Position numbers and translations under genes: made by a program
From: [Clostridium] fimetarium
GTDB lineage: Bacteria; Bacillota; Clostridia; Lachnospirales; Lachnospiraceae
Direction of reading: 5' to 3'
Assembly (NCBI RefSeq): GCF_900111235.1
Contig: NZ_FOJI01000025.1
Span: 1 to 32,664 of the forward strand
DNA: 32,664 bases
Notes under the pieces: generated by a model
Database searches by the model: none
The model's input: only the letters and a program-made list of their open reading frames with translations
Told to the model about the DNA's origin: nothing
In this document: positions 24,547 through 32,547 of the stretch, in pieces
How the letters are laid out: each line of letters starts with the position of its first letter
How positions within the stretch are numbered: position 1 is the stretch's first letter

Positions 24547-26244
24547 ATGTTATTGAATTTATACGTAAAGAATATGGCCTTAATAGAAGAGGCTGATATA
24601 TCTTTCAAAAAGGGATTAAATATCTTAACAGGAGAAACAGGTGCCGGAAAATCTATCATTATCGGCTCTATTAATGTTGCTCTTGGAAACAAGGTATCAG
24701 CTGACATTATTCGAAAGGGTGCAGAATATGCACTTGTTGAACTTTCATTTAAAATTAATGATCAGGACAAAATCAACGAACTTAAGGCCATGGATATTGA
24801 AGAATTAGATGAAGGTCAAATTCTTATATCAAGGAAAATCACCAGTAGTCGAAGCGTAATTAAAGTGAATGGTGAAACTGTTACTGCCTCACAGGTTAAG
24901 CAAATAGCGGCGATTTTAATTGATATACATGGACAACATGAACATCAGTCTTTGTTAAATGAATCAAAGCATTTAGAATTGATTGACAAATTTGCCGATT
25001 CAAAAATAACGGAACATAAGAACGTCCTAAAGCAAGAGTATTCCAGATATTTTGATATCAAGAAAAAGCTAGATGACATGAGTATTGATGATGAACAACG
25101 GCAAAGAGAAATTGCATTTTTTCAATTTGAAATCAACGACATAGAAAGCGCTGGTTTGAAAGATGGAGAAGATGAAGAATTAGAAATTCAATTCAAGAAG
25201 ATGGTTAATTCTCAAAAAATCATTGATGAAATTTCACAGGTCAATAATTATATTGGAGAAAGCAACTTTGACAATGCATCTGATATGGTTAGCAAATCAG
25301 TGAAAGCATTAACAAATGTGGTTGGCTATGATGAATCTTTAGAACCGATGCTAGCACAGTTAAATGATTTGGAGAGTATTTTAAATGATTTGGGTAGAGA
25401 TATATCGAACTATATATCGGATTCGGAATTTAATGCAGAAGAATTTGAATATGTTCAAAATCGTTTGAATACAATTAACAATTTGAAAATGAAATATGGG
25501 CGAACGATTAATGATATTCTTAAATACCGTGATGTCAAATCAGAAAAGCTAACAGAATACGAAAACTTTGATAGTGTTAAAGAAACGCTAATACATAATC
25601 TAAAAAAATCCGAAGATAATATGAATGAATATTGCGAAAAGCTTTCAATAATAAGAAAAGAAGCAGGAACAAAGCTTTCCGAAAGAATCAGACAAGCATT
25701 AATTGAACTTAATTTTATTGAAGTTAAGTTTGAAGTCGAATTTAATAAATCAAATAATTTTACAGCAAATGGATTTGATACGGCTAAGTTTATGATTTCA
25801 ACTAATCCAGGTGAAGATATTAAAGCACTTGCAAAAATCGCTTCAGGTGGTGAAATGTCGAGAATTATGTTAGCAATCAAAACGGTTCTTGCTGACAAAG
25901 ATGATATAGAAACTCTTATTTTTGATGAAATTGATACAGGAATAAGTGGTAGAACTGCTCAGATGGTTTCAAACAAGCTAAATGAAATATCTTCTATGCA
26001 TCAGATAATATGTATTACTCATTTGCCACAAATCGCATCTATGGCAGATACCCATTTCTTAATCGAAAAATCTTTAAAAGATAACAGTACTGTAACTTCA
26101 ATTTTCGAGTTGAATGAGAAAAGTAGCATAGAAGAACTTGCCAGATTATTAGGTGGCACTACAATAACGGATGCCGTAATCACAAATGCTAGTGAGATGA
26201 AATCTATGGCAATGGAATCTAAACGAAGAAAAAGCACATTATAA
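24547..26244 (+). CDS. recN: DNA repair protein RecN
   Basis: A 565-residue SMC-like ATPase acting early in double-strand break repair. Walker A GETGAGKSIIIGSI is at about residues 29-42, with Q-loop DIHGQHEHQSLL. Long coiled-coil arms flank the middle, then come signature-like ASGGEMSRIMLAIK, Walker B LIFDEIDTGISGRTAQMVSNKL and the ITHLPQIAS switch region. AAGGAGG precedes the ATG. The position behind argR is conserved in Firmicutes. Confidence 0.96.
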   Translation: MLLNLYVKNMALIEEADISFKKGLNILTGETGAGKSIIIGSINVALGNKVSADIIRKGAEYALVELSFKINDQDKINELKAMDIEELDEGQILISRKITSSRSVIKVNGETVTASQVKQIAAILIDIHGQHEHQSLLNESKHLELIDKFADSKITEHKNVLKQEYSRYFDIKKKLDDMSIDDEQRQREIAFFQFEINDIESAGLKDGEDEELEIQFKKMVNSQKIIDEISQVNNYIGESNFDNASDMVSKSVKALTNVVGYDESLEPMLAQLNDLESILNDLGRDISNYISDSEFNAEEFEYVQNRLNTINNLKMKYGRTINDILKYRDVKSEKLTEYENFDSVKETLIHNLKKSEDNMNEYCEKLSIIRKEAGTKLSERIRQALIELNFIEVKFEVEFNKSNNFTANGFDTAKFMISTNPGEDIKALAKIASGGEMSRIMLAIKTVLADKDDIETLIFDEIDTGISGRTAQMVSNKLNEISSMHQIICITHLPQIASMADTHFLIEKSLKDNSTVTSIFELNEKSSIEELARLLGGTTITDAVITNASEMKSMAMESKRRKSTL

Positions 26245-26273
26245 ATTAACAATAATAACCTATATTATAATTT

Positions 26274-26302
26274 TTGACAGATGTACATAATAAGCATATC
26301 AG
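26274..26302 (+). promoter_or_regulatory. Weak candidate promoter before spoIVB
   Basis: TTGACA (26274-26279), 17 bp, TATCAG reads as a sigma-A site with a poor -10. CATAATA (26286-26292) fits a forespore sigma-F/sigma-G -10, expected for spoIVB, but no good matching -35 is visible. Either is tentative. Confidence 0.3.
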
Positions 26303-26329
26303 AAACTCTGAATGAAGGGACGTGACGAT

Positions 26330-27574
26330 ATGACTAAAGTATCTGTTAAAACTAAATATAGGTTATTTTTCTTTTTGTTATTATGTGTAAGTGTTACACT
26401 AATTTCTGTTTTTAGTGTTAATTATATTGATAAAAAGATCCCAAACAAAATCAATATATTTAAAAATGAAGTTAAAACGATTGATTTCAATTTACCATTA
26501 ACAGGGGAAATTTCATCTAATTCCGTTACGTCTATTAATTTTAATAATCCAATATCTTTTCATGCTGGAGATATAGGTGAATATTCATTAAATGTTAAAT
26601 TGTTTGGATTATTCAATTTTAAAACAGTAACAATTAATGTGGTTGAGGAACAGCAATTAATTCCTTGTGGATTTCCAATTGGAATATATATGAAGACTGA
26701 AGGATTGTTAGTGGTTAATACAGGAAACGTTATTGATAGTGATGGAATCAGTGTATGTCCTGCAGAAGGAAAATTAAAAGCGGGCGATTATATTACTACA
26801 ATTAATGGAGAAAAAGTATTGACAAAAAATGACTTAATAGCCGATATTAATAAAGTTGGTGATCAAAATATAATTTTAGGCTTGATAAGAAATAATGAAA
26901 GCATTGAAGTTCGACTTTTACCCGTAAAAGATGCATCTGGAGAATATAAAATTGGTACTTGGATACGAGATGATGCTCAAGGTATTGGCACTTTGACTTA
27001 CATTGATGCAAATAGTAATTTTGGTGCATTAGGCCACGGAATAAGTGATGTAGATGTAGGACAATTATTAAAATTGAATGGTGGTATTTTATATAATGCA
27101 AAAGTGGTGTCTATTATAAAAGGCAAAGCCGGTGCACCCGGAGAATTTGTTGGAACAATTGATTATAATGCAAAAAATCAAATAGGTATTATAACATCAA
27201 ATACTTCTTCTGGAATATTTGGAACAATTAGTACCCAAATAATTGATGAATATAAATTAGAACCAATGGATATCGGTTATAAATACGAGGTCCATAAAGG
27301 TTCTGCTAAAATAAGATCTTATGTAGAGAATTCTATGAAAGACTATGAAATTGACATACTCGAATCAGATCCTGCAAGCAACGGTGAAGGTAAAAATATT
27401 ACATTTAAGGTAATAGATCCTGAATTGCTTCAAATTACGAATGGAATTGTACAAGGTATGTCAGGAAGCCCAATAATTCAAGATAATAAGATAATAGGAG
27501 CGGTAACTCATGTCTTTGTAGACGACTCTACGATGGGATATGGTATATTCGTTGAAAATATGTTGAATAAGTAG
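26330..27574 (+). CDS. spoIVB: SpoIVB peptidase (stage IV sporulation protein B)
   Basis: A 414-residue serine peptidase of family S55, secreted from the forespore to trigger SpoIVFB and sigma-K activation. It has an N-terminal membrane anchor (about 10-28), a PDZ domain (about 115-200; VCPAEGKLKAGDYITTINGEKV), and the protease domain with His236 in ALGHGISDVD and Ser378 in GMSGSPI. Both residues have the numbers of the Bacillus catalytic His236 and Ser378 when ATG 26330 is used, which supports that start over ATG 26312. AAGGGA lies nine bases upstream. Confidence 0.96.
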   Translation: MTKVSVKTKYRLFFFLLLCVSVTLISVFSVNYIDKKIPNKINIFKNEVKTIDFNLPLTGEISSNSVTSINFNNPISFHAGDIGEYSLNVKLFGLFNFKTVTINVVEEQQLIPCGFPIGIYMKTEGLLVVNTGNVIDSDGISVCPAEGKLKAGDYITTINGEKVLTKNDLIADINKVGDQNIILGLIRNNESIEVRLLPVKDASGEYKIGTWIRDDAQGIGTLTYIDANSNFGALGHGISDVDVGQLLKLNGGILYNAKVVSIIKGKAGAPGEFVGTIDYNAKNQIGIITSNTSSGIFGTISTQIIDEYKLEPMDIGYKYEVHKGSAKIRSYVENSMKDYEIDILESDPASNGEGKNITFKVIDPELLQITNGIVQGMSGSPIIQDNKIIGAVTHVFVDDSTMGYGIFVENMLNK

Positions 27575-27607
27575 ATATTTAATGATAAACTTAAAATAAT
27601 GTAATAA

Positions 27608-27652
27608 ATTGTCAGAATATGCGATGATTTCATCTTGCTATAATTTGACAAT
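27608..27652 (+). other. spoIVB-spo0A intergenic region with a 7-bp inverted repeat and a lone -10
   Basis: ATTGTCA (27608-27614) and TGACAAT (27646-27652) form a perfect spaced inverted repeat flanking TATAAT (27639-27644). No acceptable -35 sits 17 bp before that -10, and I found no good match to the canonical 0A box or to a sigma-H promoter. The promoter of spo0A is not settled by sequence. Confidence 0.3.
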
Positions 27653-27700
27653 AAATATATACTCGTAGGGAAGTATTAATAATTTTAGGAGGGTTAGGTT

Positions 27701-28522
27701 ATGGATAAGTTAAAAGTAGCAATCGCTGATGATAATGAATGCATGCTACGCATTTTAGGGGACGTTATCAGCAACGAAGCGGACCTGAGTTTAGTTGGGA
27801 AAGCAACAAATGGGGAAGAAACGCTTAATATTATAAGAGAAAAGGAACCGGATGTGGTATTATTAGACATTATTATGCCTAAATTGGATGGACTAAGTGT
27901 TATGGAAAGAGTACGGGATGATAAGAGTATTAAAAATGTACCAACATTTATAATTGTAAGTGCAGTTGGTCAGCAAGGTATTACAGAAGATGCCTTCAAT
28001 CTCGGCGCTAATTACTATATCATGAAACCATTTGATAATGATGTTCTTTTAAATAGATTAAGATGTATTAAGAATATTGGCCAAAGGCATTTTCCAAATA
28101 CGAGAATGGGCAATAGTAGTAATAATAATAGTAATAATAATGAACTAAGTACTTGCCAAGTATCTGACCGGAGCTTAGAATCAAATGTCACAAACATTAT
28201 ACATGAAATAGGAATTCCTGCTCACATAAAAGGTTACCAATATTTAAGAGAAGCAATTCTACTTTGCATTAAAGATAATGATATTATCAATAGTATTACA
28301 AAAGTGTTATATCCTACAATTGCAAAGAAATTTCAAACCACATCAAGTAGAGTTGAAAGAGCAATTAGACATGCAATTGAAGTTGCATGGAACCGTGGGA
28401 ATACTGAAACTTTAAATGATTTATTCGGGTATACAGTCAGTAATGGAAAGGGTAAACCAACCAATTCAGAATTCATTGCTTTGATTTCAGATAAAATCAG
28501 ACTACAATATAATATTAAATAA
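27701..28522 (+). CDS. spo0A: Sporulation master regulator Spo0A
   Basis: A 273-residue response regulator controlling entry into sporulation. The receiver domain (1-125) has Asp10/Asp11, phospho-acceptor Asp56 in [13 protein letters not shown], and Lys in YIMKPFD. A linker (about 130-155) is rich in Asn and Ser ([10 protein letters not shown], encoded by an AAT/AGT repeat at 28112-28142). The effector domain follows, with the DNA recognition helix [22 protein letters not shown], identical in layout to other Spo0A proteins. AGGAGGG lies about nine bases upstream. The spoIVB-spo0A gene pair is conserved in spore formers. Confidence 0.97.
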   Translation: MDKLKVAIADDNECMLRILGDVISNEADLSLVGKATNGEETLNIIREKEPDVVLLDIIMPKLDGLSVMERVRDDKSIKNVPTFIIVSAVGQQGITEDAFNLGANYYIMKPFDNDVLLNRLRCIKNIGQRHFPNTRMGNSSNNNSNNNELSTCQVSDRSLESNVTNIIHEIGIPAHIKGYQYLREAILLCIKDNDIINSITKVLYPTIAKKFQTTSSRVERAIRHAIEVAWNRGNTETLNDLFGYTVSNGKGKPTNSEFIALISDKIRLQYNIK

Positions 28523-28596
28523 ATTGTAGTAATTATATATGTAATAAAACTGTAATAATTTGGAAAATAAAATTTAAAAAAGACGTACATTTTAGG

Positions 28597-28625
28597 TTGA
28601 TATCTTTGTTGTTTTAGATTATAAT
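28597..28625 (+). promoter_or_regulatory. Sigma-A promoter for the NlpC/P60 gene
   Basis: TTGATA (28597-28602), 17 bp, TATAAT (28620-28625), 65 bp before the start codon. The rest of the 28523-28690 interval is AT-rich with no terminator that I can support for spo0A. Confidence 0.65.
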
Positions 28626-28690
28626 AATAAGAATTAAATGAAATTTAATATTTATTTAAAATAATTGTAATATATAAGAGGGATATCAAT

Positions 28691-29719
28691 ATGAAAAAGA
28701 AAGTAATTAGAACATTAATTGCTGTGCTTTTAGTGACAGCGATGACAGGAATCACAGTATTTGCAGATGATGTTAATAAAATCACTAATGACCAAAAGAA
28801 TGCACAAACAGAACTTCAAACTTTGCAAGCCCAATTATCCGTCTTATTATCACAAATGGATGATGTTCAAGGGAAAATGGCCGAGTTGGCAACATCAATG
28901 GATCAAGTAACTGTAGAGTTACAGCATTCACAAGATACTCAAAAGCAACAATATCAAGATATGAAACTTCGTATCAAATATATGTATGAAGATCAAGAGG
29001 CTTCTATAATGGAGACGCTACTAACTTCCGACAGTATGGGTGACATACTTAATAAAGCTGAATATATGCAAAAAGTATACGACTATGACAGACAGAAGTT
29101 GGATGAGATTGCCGTTACATCTAAAACAATTTCAGACAAGAAAGTACAACTTACACAACAACAAGATGCCTTGAATGTATTACAGACAGATTTAACAAAT
29201 AAACAAGCACTATTATATACTACAATTGCTGATAAACAAAAGTCAATTGATAGTTTTCCTGCATTATTAGCGGCAGCTACTGAGGCTGCTTCAAAAAAAC
29301 GTGTAGTGGAAGAGGCTGCGGCGGCTGCGAAGGCTCAAACGGTTTTTGCTTCATATCCTGCTGGTGACTCAAGCATTGGGCAAGCAGTAGTAAGTCTTGC
29401 ATACAAATACATAGGAACCCCATATAGAGGTGGTGGTTCAGATCCAAGTGGTTTTGATTGCTCTGGTTTTACTTCATTTTTATATAGACAATATGGAATT
29501 ACACTTTCCTGTACTACTGGTGGTCAAATGGGTGGTGGAATCAGGATTGCAGACTTATCACAAGCTTTACCAGGCGATATTATATGTTATTCAGGACACG
29601 TTGCCTTGTATATTGGTAATGGTCAAATTATTCATGCATCGGTACCAGGTAGCACTGTGAAGCAAGCATCTGCAACAGGTATTAATTTATCAATTCAGTC
29701 AATTAGAAGATACTGGTAA
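28691..29719 (+). CDS. Secreted NlpC/P60 peptidoglycan hydrolase with N-terminal coiled coil
   Basis: A 342-residue exported cell-wall enzyme. A signal peptide (1-25, ending VFADD) is followed by a long coiled-coil region (about 30-200; repeated Leu/Gln heptads, with SIMETLLTSDSMGDILNKAEYMQKVYDYD as in PcsB-like proteins). An Ala-rich linker (EEAAAAAKAQ) leads to a C-terminal NlpC/P60 domain (about 230-342). The catalytic residues read as Cys257 (GFDCSGF), His303 (SGHVALYIG) and His315 (IIHAS). The probable activity is cleavage of D-glutamyl-meso-DAP peptides. It has its own promoter. Confidence 0.92.
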   Translation: MKKKVIRTLIAVLLVTAMTGITVFADDVNKITNDQKNAQTELQTLQAQLSVLLSQMDDVQGKMAELATSMDQVTVELQHSQDTQKQQYQDMKLRIKYMYEDQEASIMETLLTSDSMGDILNKAEYMQKVYDYDRQKLDEIAVTSKTISDKKVQLTQQQDALNVLQTDLTNKQALLYTTIADKQKSIDSFPALLAAATEAASKKRVVEEAAAAAKAQTVFASYPAGDSSIGQAVVSLAYKYIGTPYRGGGSDPSGFDCSGFTSFLYRQYGITLSCTTGGQMGGGIRIADLSQALPGDIICYSGHVALYIGNGQIIHASVPGSTVKQASATGINLSIQSIRRYW

Positions 29720-29768
29720 TCTATGTTTTGCTTCTATTTGTATATATTAATAATATTGGGGGCTACAT

Positions 29769-31217
29769 ATGAAAAACATATTATTTGTTGCATCAGAAGC
29801 TGTACCATTTATTAAAACAGGTGGTTTAGCAGATGTTGTAGGCTCTTTGCCAAAGTATTTTAATAAAGATAAATATGATGTTCGTGTAATTATACCAAAA
29901 TATACTTGTCTTTTATCAGAATATCTAGAAAAGATGGTATATAAAACACATTTTTATATTGATTTAGCATGGAGAACGCAGTATGTTGGTATCTTTGAAT
30001 TAGAATATGAAGGAATTTTATTTTATTTTATTGATAACGAATTTTACTTTTCTGGTTCAAAACCATATGGTTATATCCATGAAGATATTGAGAAATTCGC
30101 TTTTTTTAGTAAAGCCGTCCTTTCAGCGATTCCGACGATTGGTTTTAAACCAGATATTATACATTGTAATGACTGGCAGACAGGCCTCGTACCTGTCTAT
30201 TTAAAAGAACGTTTTGCAAGTGGAGAGTTCTTTCAAGGCGTTAAGTCTATCATGACCATACACAATCTTAAGTTTCAAGGAATTTGGGATTTGAAGAAGG
30301 TACGTGATATTACAGGCTTAGCAGATTCCTACTTTACTCCCGACAAATTAGAAGCATATAATGATGCGAATTTTCTTAAAGGTGGTATTATATATGCTGA
30401 TTATATAACAACGGTTAGCTCCAGTTATGCCGAAGAAATACAGACTTCCTTTTATGGAGAAGGACTAGATGGTTTAATGCGATCACGATCCAATTCCCTT
30501 TTTGGAATTGTAAATGGTCTTGATTATACAGAATACAATCCAGAAACAGATACACGAATTGGATTTAATTTTAATCAGATTACCTTTAGAAAAGAAAAAT
30601 GGAAAAATAAAATAGCACTTCAAAAAGAACTTAGCCTCGATGTTGATAAGAATAAGTTTATGATAGGCATCGTATCACGTCTTACAGATCAAAAGGGTTT
30701 TGATTTAATTGCATATGTTATGGATCAAATTTGTGCTGAAGATGTTCAACTCGTTATATTAGGCACTGGTGATGAGAAGTATGAGAATATGTTTCGACAT
30801 TACGACTGGAAATATAATAACCGAGTTTCATCTAATATATACTATTCAGAAGAAATGTCGCACAAGATATATGCTTCCTGCGATGCATTCCTCATGCCTT
30901 CATTATTTGAGCCATGTGGCTTAAGCCAGTTAATGAGTCTTAGATATGGAACAGTTCCTATTGTAAGAGAAACTGGAGGATTGAAGGACACCGTTGAACC
31001 ATATAATGAATATGAAAATTCTGGTACGGGTTTTTCATTTACAAATTATAATGCTCATGAGATGCTTAGAATTATTGATTACGCTAAAAATATATATTAT
31101 AAAAAGAAGCGAGAGTGGAACAAGATAATAGATAGAGGTATGCTTACCGATTGTTCTTGGAATCTATCAGCTAAGAAATATGAAGAATTGTATGAAAAAT
31201 TATTAGAAGAAATATGA
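29769..31217 (+). CDS. glgA: Glycogen synthase (ADP-glucose glucosyltransferase)
   Basis: A 482-residue GT5 glycosyltransferase that extends alpha-1,4-glucan from ADP-glucose. The N-terminal KTGGLADVVGSLPK contains the sugar-nucleotide binding Lys. HCNDWQTGLVPVYLKE, TIHNLKFQGIWD, NGLDYTEYNPETD and VSRLTDQKGFDLI follow, and the C-terminal FEPCGLSQLMSLRYGTVPIVRETGGLKDTV carries the acidic catalytic motif. Normal length. No other glg gene is adjacent. GGGGGC lies upstream of the ATG. Spore formers often accumulate glycogen before sporulation, which may explain the setting near spo0A; that is inference. Confidence 0.96.
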   Translation: MKNILFVASEAVPFIKTGGLADVVGSLPKYFNKDKYDVRVIIPKYTCLLSEYLEKMVYKTHFYIDLAWRTQYVGIFELEYEGILFYFIDNEFYFSGSKPYGYIHEDIEKFAFFSKAVLSAIPTIGFKPDIIHCNDWQTGLVPVYLKERFASGEFFQGVKSIMTIHNLKFQGIWDLKKVRDITGLADSYFTPDKLEAYNDANFLKGGIIYADYITTVSSSYAEEIQTSFYGEGLDGLMRSRSNSLFGIVNGLDYTEYNPETDTRIGFNFNQITFRKEKWKNKIALQKELSLDVDKNKFMIGIVSRLTDQKGFDLIAYVMDQICAEDVQLVILGTGDEKYENMFRHYDWKYNNRVSSNIYYSEEMSHKIYASCDAFLMPSLFEPCGLSQLMSLRYGTVPIVRETGGLKDTVEPYNEYENSGTGFSFTNYNAHEMLRIIDYAKNIYYKKKREWNKIIDRGMLTDCSWNLSAKKYEELYEKLLEEI

Positions 31218-31236
31218 GACGAAGTATGAGACGAAG
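31213..31236 (+). repeat. 12-bp tandem duplication at the glgA stop
   Basis: TATGAGACGAAG occurs twice in a row; the first copy contains the glgA stop codon. The second copy lies in the 3' untranslated part and does not change the protein. Confidence 0.8.
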
Positions 31237-31316
31237 TATGAATTAGGCAAATCAAAGATTTAAGTGTAAGTATATAGATTTAAATTTTTGGTTGCTATCT
31301 ATAATATTCAAATATT

Positions 31317-31361
31317 TAAGGCTGCATTGCAAAATTTTGGCGCGATGCAACCTTATTTTTT
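31317..31361 (+). terminator. Rho-independent terminator after glgA
   Basis: TAAGGCTGCAT (31317-31327) pairs with ATGCAACCTTA (31345-31355), one C/A mismatch. The stem is extended inward by about three pairs and followed by six T residues. Confidence 0.8.
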
Positions 31362-31453
31362 ATAGTATTTCCCAGTATTTTTAGGTGATTAAACTTTGAT
31401 TTATATTGTTTTAAATAGATACACAAATTGCGTAACTATTTTACTTAAATCTC

Positions 31454-31482
31454 TTGCTTTTTACGTAATATTATGATAAGAT
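31454..31482 (+). promoter_or_regulatory. Promoter of the tRNA-Leu transcript
   Basis: TTGCTT (31454-31459), 17 bp, TAAGAT (31477-31482) with an extended -10 TGA immediately before it, ending 13 bp before the tRNA. Confidence 0.55.
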
Positions 31483-31495
31483 TACAAATGTTCTA

Positions 31496-31578
31496 GCGGA
31501 TGTGGCGGAATGGCAGACGCATCAGACTCAAAATCTGACGGCAGTAATGTCGTGCGGGTTCAAGTCCCGCCATCCGCA
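31496..31578 (+). tRNA. tRNA-Leu (anticodon CAA)
   Basis: An 83-nt class II tRNA. The acceptor stem GCGGATG pairs with CATCCGC (31571-31577), with discriminator A at 31578. The anticodon stem CAGA/TCTG encloses loop CTCAAAA, anticodon CAA, reading UUG. The variable arm and T-loop (GGGTTCAAGTCCC) are normal. CCA is not encoded. The long variable arm fits leucine. Confidence 0.96.
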
Positions 31579-31587
31579 TTCTAGACA

Positions 31588-31682
31588 CTGGAAGAAAGGG
31601 CATTCTTGTATATGTGCATATATCAAGTACCCAATCAGGTACACACGCACTCTTGTGAGCGTGGTGAGCCTCTAACTTCCAG
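31588..31682 (+). ncRNA. Unassigned structured RNA candidate directly behind tRNA-Leu
   Basis: A closing stem CTGGAAG (31588-31594) with CTTCCAG (31676-31682) encloses a second short stem (31598-31601 with 31668-31671) and three hairpins. P2 is 31605-31613 with 31618-31627 (one bulged T, GTGC loop). P3 is GTACC/GGTAC (31627-31631 with 31638-31642). P4 is CACGC/GCGTG (31644-31648 with 31659-31663). Higher GC than the surroundings. It lies 9 nt after the tRNA, is probably transcribed with it, and is followed by a terminator. I could not match it to a riboswitch or sRNA family known to me. There is no open reading frame of note. Confidence 0.6.
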
Positions 31683-31696
31683 AGATAATAGTGATT

Positions 31697-31726
31697 AAGT
31701 TGCGCCAATATGGTTGCAGCTTTTTT
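31697..31726 (+). terminator. Rho-independent terminator after the structured RNA
   Basis: AAGTTGC (31697-31703) pairs with GCAGCTT (31716-31722), one G-U pair. An inner CCA/TGG extends the stem, and a T-run (31721-31726) follows. Confidence 0.75.
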
Positions 31727-31754
31727 ATTGGTGAAAAAGTTATGAGTAAAAATA

Positions 31755-32006
31755 ATGAATTTAATTAGTTGGTTAATAATTGGCTGTTTAGCGGGATGGA
31801 TAGGTAGTATGGTAACTCGTGATAATGATGAAATGGGTTTTTGGGCGAATTTAATTGTTGGAATTATCGGTGCATTAATAGGAGGATTCATATTTAATCT
31901 TATTGGTGGTTATGGTATTACTGGATTTAATCTATGGAGTCTTTTTGTATCTGTTATTGGTTCAATTGTATTACTTTGGATAATTAAATATATTAAAAGA
32001 ATATAA
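31755..32006 (+). CDS. GlsB/YeaQ/YmgE-family small membrane protein
   Basis: An 83-residue protein with three membrane helices (about 2-20, 28-50, 58-80) and the family pattern MNLISWLIIGCLAGWIGSMV, LIVGIIGALIGGFIFNLIG, ITGFNLWSLFVSVIGSIVLLWIIKYI. These transglycosylase-associated/stress-linked proteins are common, and their role is unclear. In Gram-positives they are often found with Asp23 proteins, here 14 kb away. The ribosome binding site is weak. An eight-codon reading frame (31742-31768) overlaps the start in another register. It lies behind the terminator that ends the tRNA-structured RNA transcript, so that element may control it. Confidence 0.85.
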   Translation: MNLISWLIIGCLAGWIGSMVTRDNDEMGFWANLIVGIIGALIGGFIFNLIGGYGITGFNLWSLFVSVIGSIVLLWIIKYIKRI

Positions 32007-32030
32007 TTTAATTTTATAACCTAAAATAAA

Positions 32031-32059
32031 ATGGCTACCAATTTTAAAATGGTAGCCAT
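32031..32059. terminator. Bidirectional terminator between convergent genes
   Basis: ATGGCTACCA (32031-32040) pairs perfectly with TGGTAGCCAT (32050-32059), 9-base loop. T-rich tails occur on both strands, serving the membrane protein gene on the + strand and the coat-type genes on the - strand. Confidence 0.85.
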
Positions 32060-32064
32060 AGAAA

Positions 32065-32337
32065 TTATTTTAAATTTACTCCGCAAGAAAATTTCTGTAT
32101 GGTTTGATTAACCTTATTGTCATCAGCTTCAGGAGTCGGATAAAATCCTTTTTCATGCATTAATTTAAATACATCGTCTTGAATACTATGTTCTTCCTCC
32201 AGCATATGCAGCATAGTACTTCTTACTTCTGGATGCACACATTCATTTGCAAATGTGTTATAAAGATTCGTGGAAGCCTTTTCCGTTGCCAATGCATCAC
32301 CTAATACTTCTTTATCTGTATAAATTTGTTGTTCCAT
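32065..32337 (-). CDS. CotF-family spore coat protein
   Basis: A 90-residue helical protein of the coat F type. The pattern YTDKEVLGDALATEKASTNLYNTFANECVHPEVRSTMLHMLEEEHSIQDDVFKLMHEKGFYPT matches ferritin-like-fold coat F domains of spore formers. GGAGG lies nine bases upstream on the - strand. It is 24 bp behind the next small gene and is probably co-transcribed with it. It is expected in the mother cell late in sporulation, by family. Confidence 0.85.
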   Translation of the reverse strand: MEQQIYTDKEVLGDALATEKASTNLYNTFANECVHPEVRSTMLHMLEEEHSIQDDVFKLMHEKGFYPTPEADDNKVNQTIQKFSCGVNLK

Positions 32338-32361
32338 GTTGTTATACCTCCATCATTTATT

Positions 32362-32547
32362 TTATCCGAGTTGCTTATAAAGTTCATCAAAATGTCCTTG
32401 ATGTTTTTGTGCTATTTCTTCAAATTTATTTTTTATTTCTTGATCTTGTGAATGACCTGAAAGCATCTGGAACTTCTTAACCAAAAGTTCCTCTTCATTT
32501 AGCATCTCATTAAGACCAGATAATTCTTTTTCTGATATTTTACTCAT
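32362..32547 (-). CDS. Small helical protein, probable spore coat/CotF partner
   Basis: A 61-residue all-helical protein (MSKISEKELSGLNEMLNEEELLVKKFQMLSGHSQDQEIKNKFEEIAQKHQGHFDELYKQLG). It reads like the helical hairpin of coat F or spore-associated ferritin-like proteins. Small genes of this kind often precede cotF in Clostridia. ATG 32547 has AAAGGAGG seven bases upstream; a TTG at 32553 overlaps that site and is rejected. First gene of a two-gene - strand operon. Confidence 0.75.
   Translation of the reverse strand: MSKISEKELSGLNEMLNEEELLVKKFQMLSGHSQDQEIKNKFEEIAQKHQGHFDELYKQLG

Noticed and set aside
27575-27700. Canonical 0A boxes or sigma-H promoter before spo0A
   Set aside because: Looked for TGTCGAA-type boxes and sigma-H elements; only TGTCAGA/TTGACA-like partial matches occur, not enough to call.
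31493-31891. 132-residue open frame on the - strand across the tRNA
   Set aside because: It is the antisense of tRNA-Leu, the structured RNA and the start of the membrane protein gene; such tRNA-antisense frames are a well-known annotation artefact.
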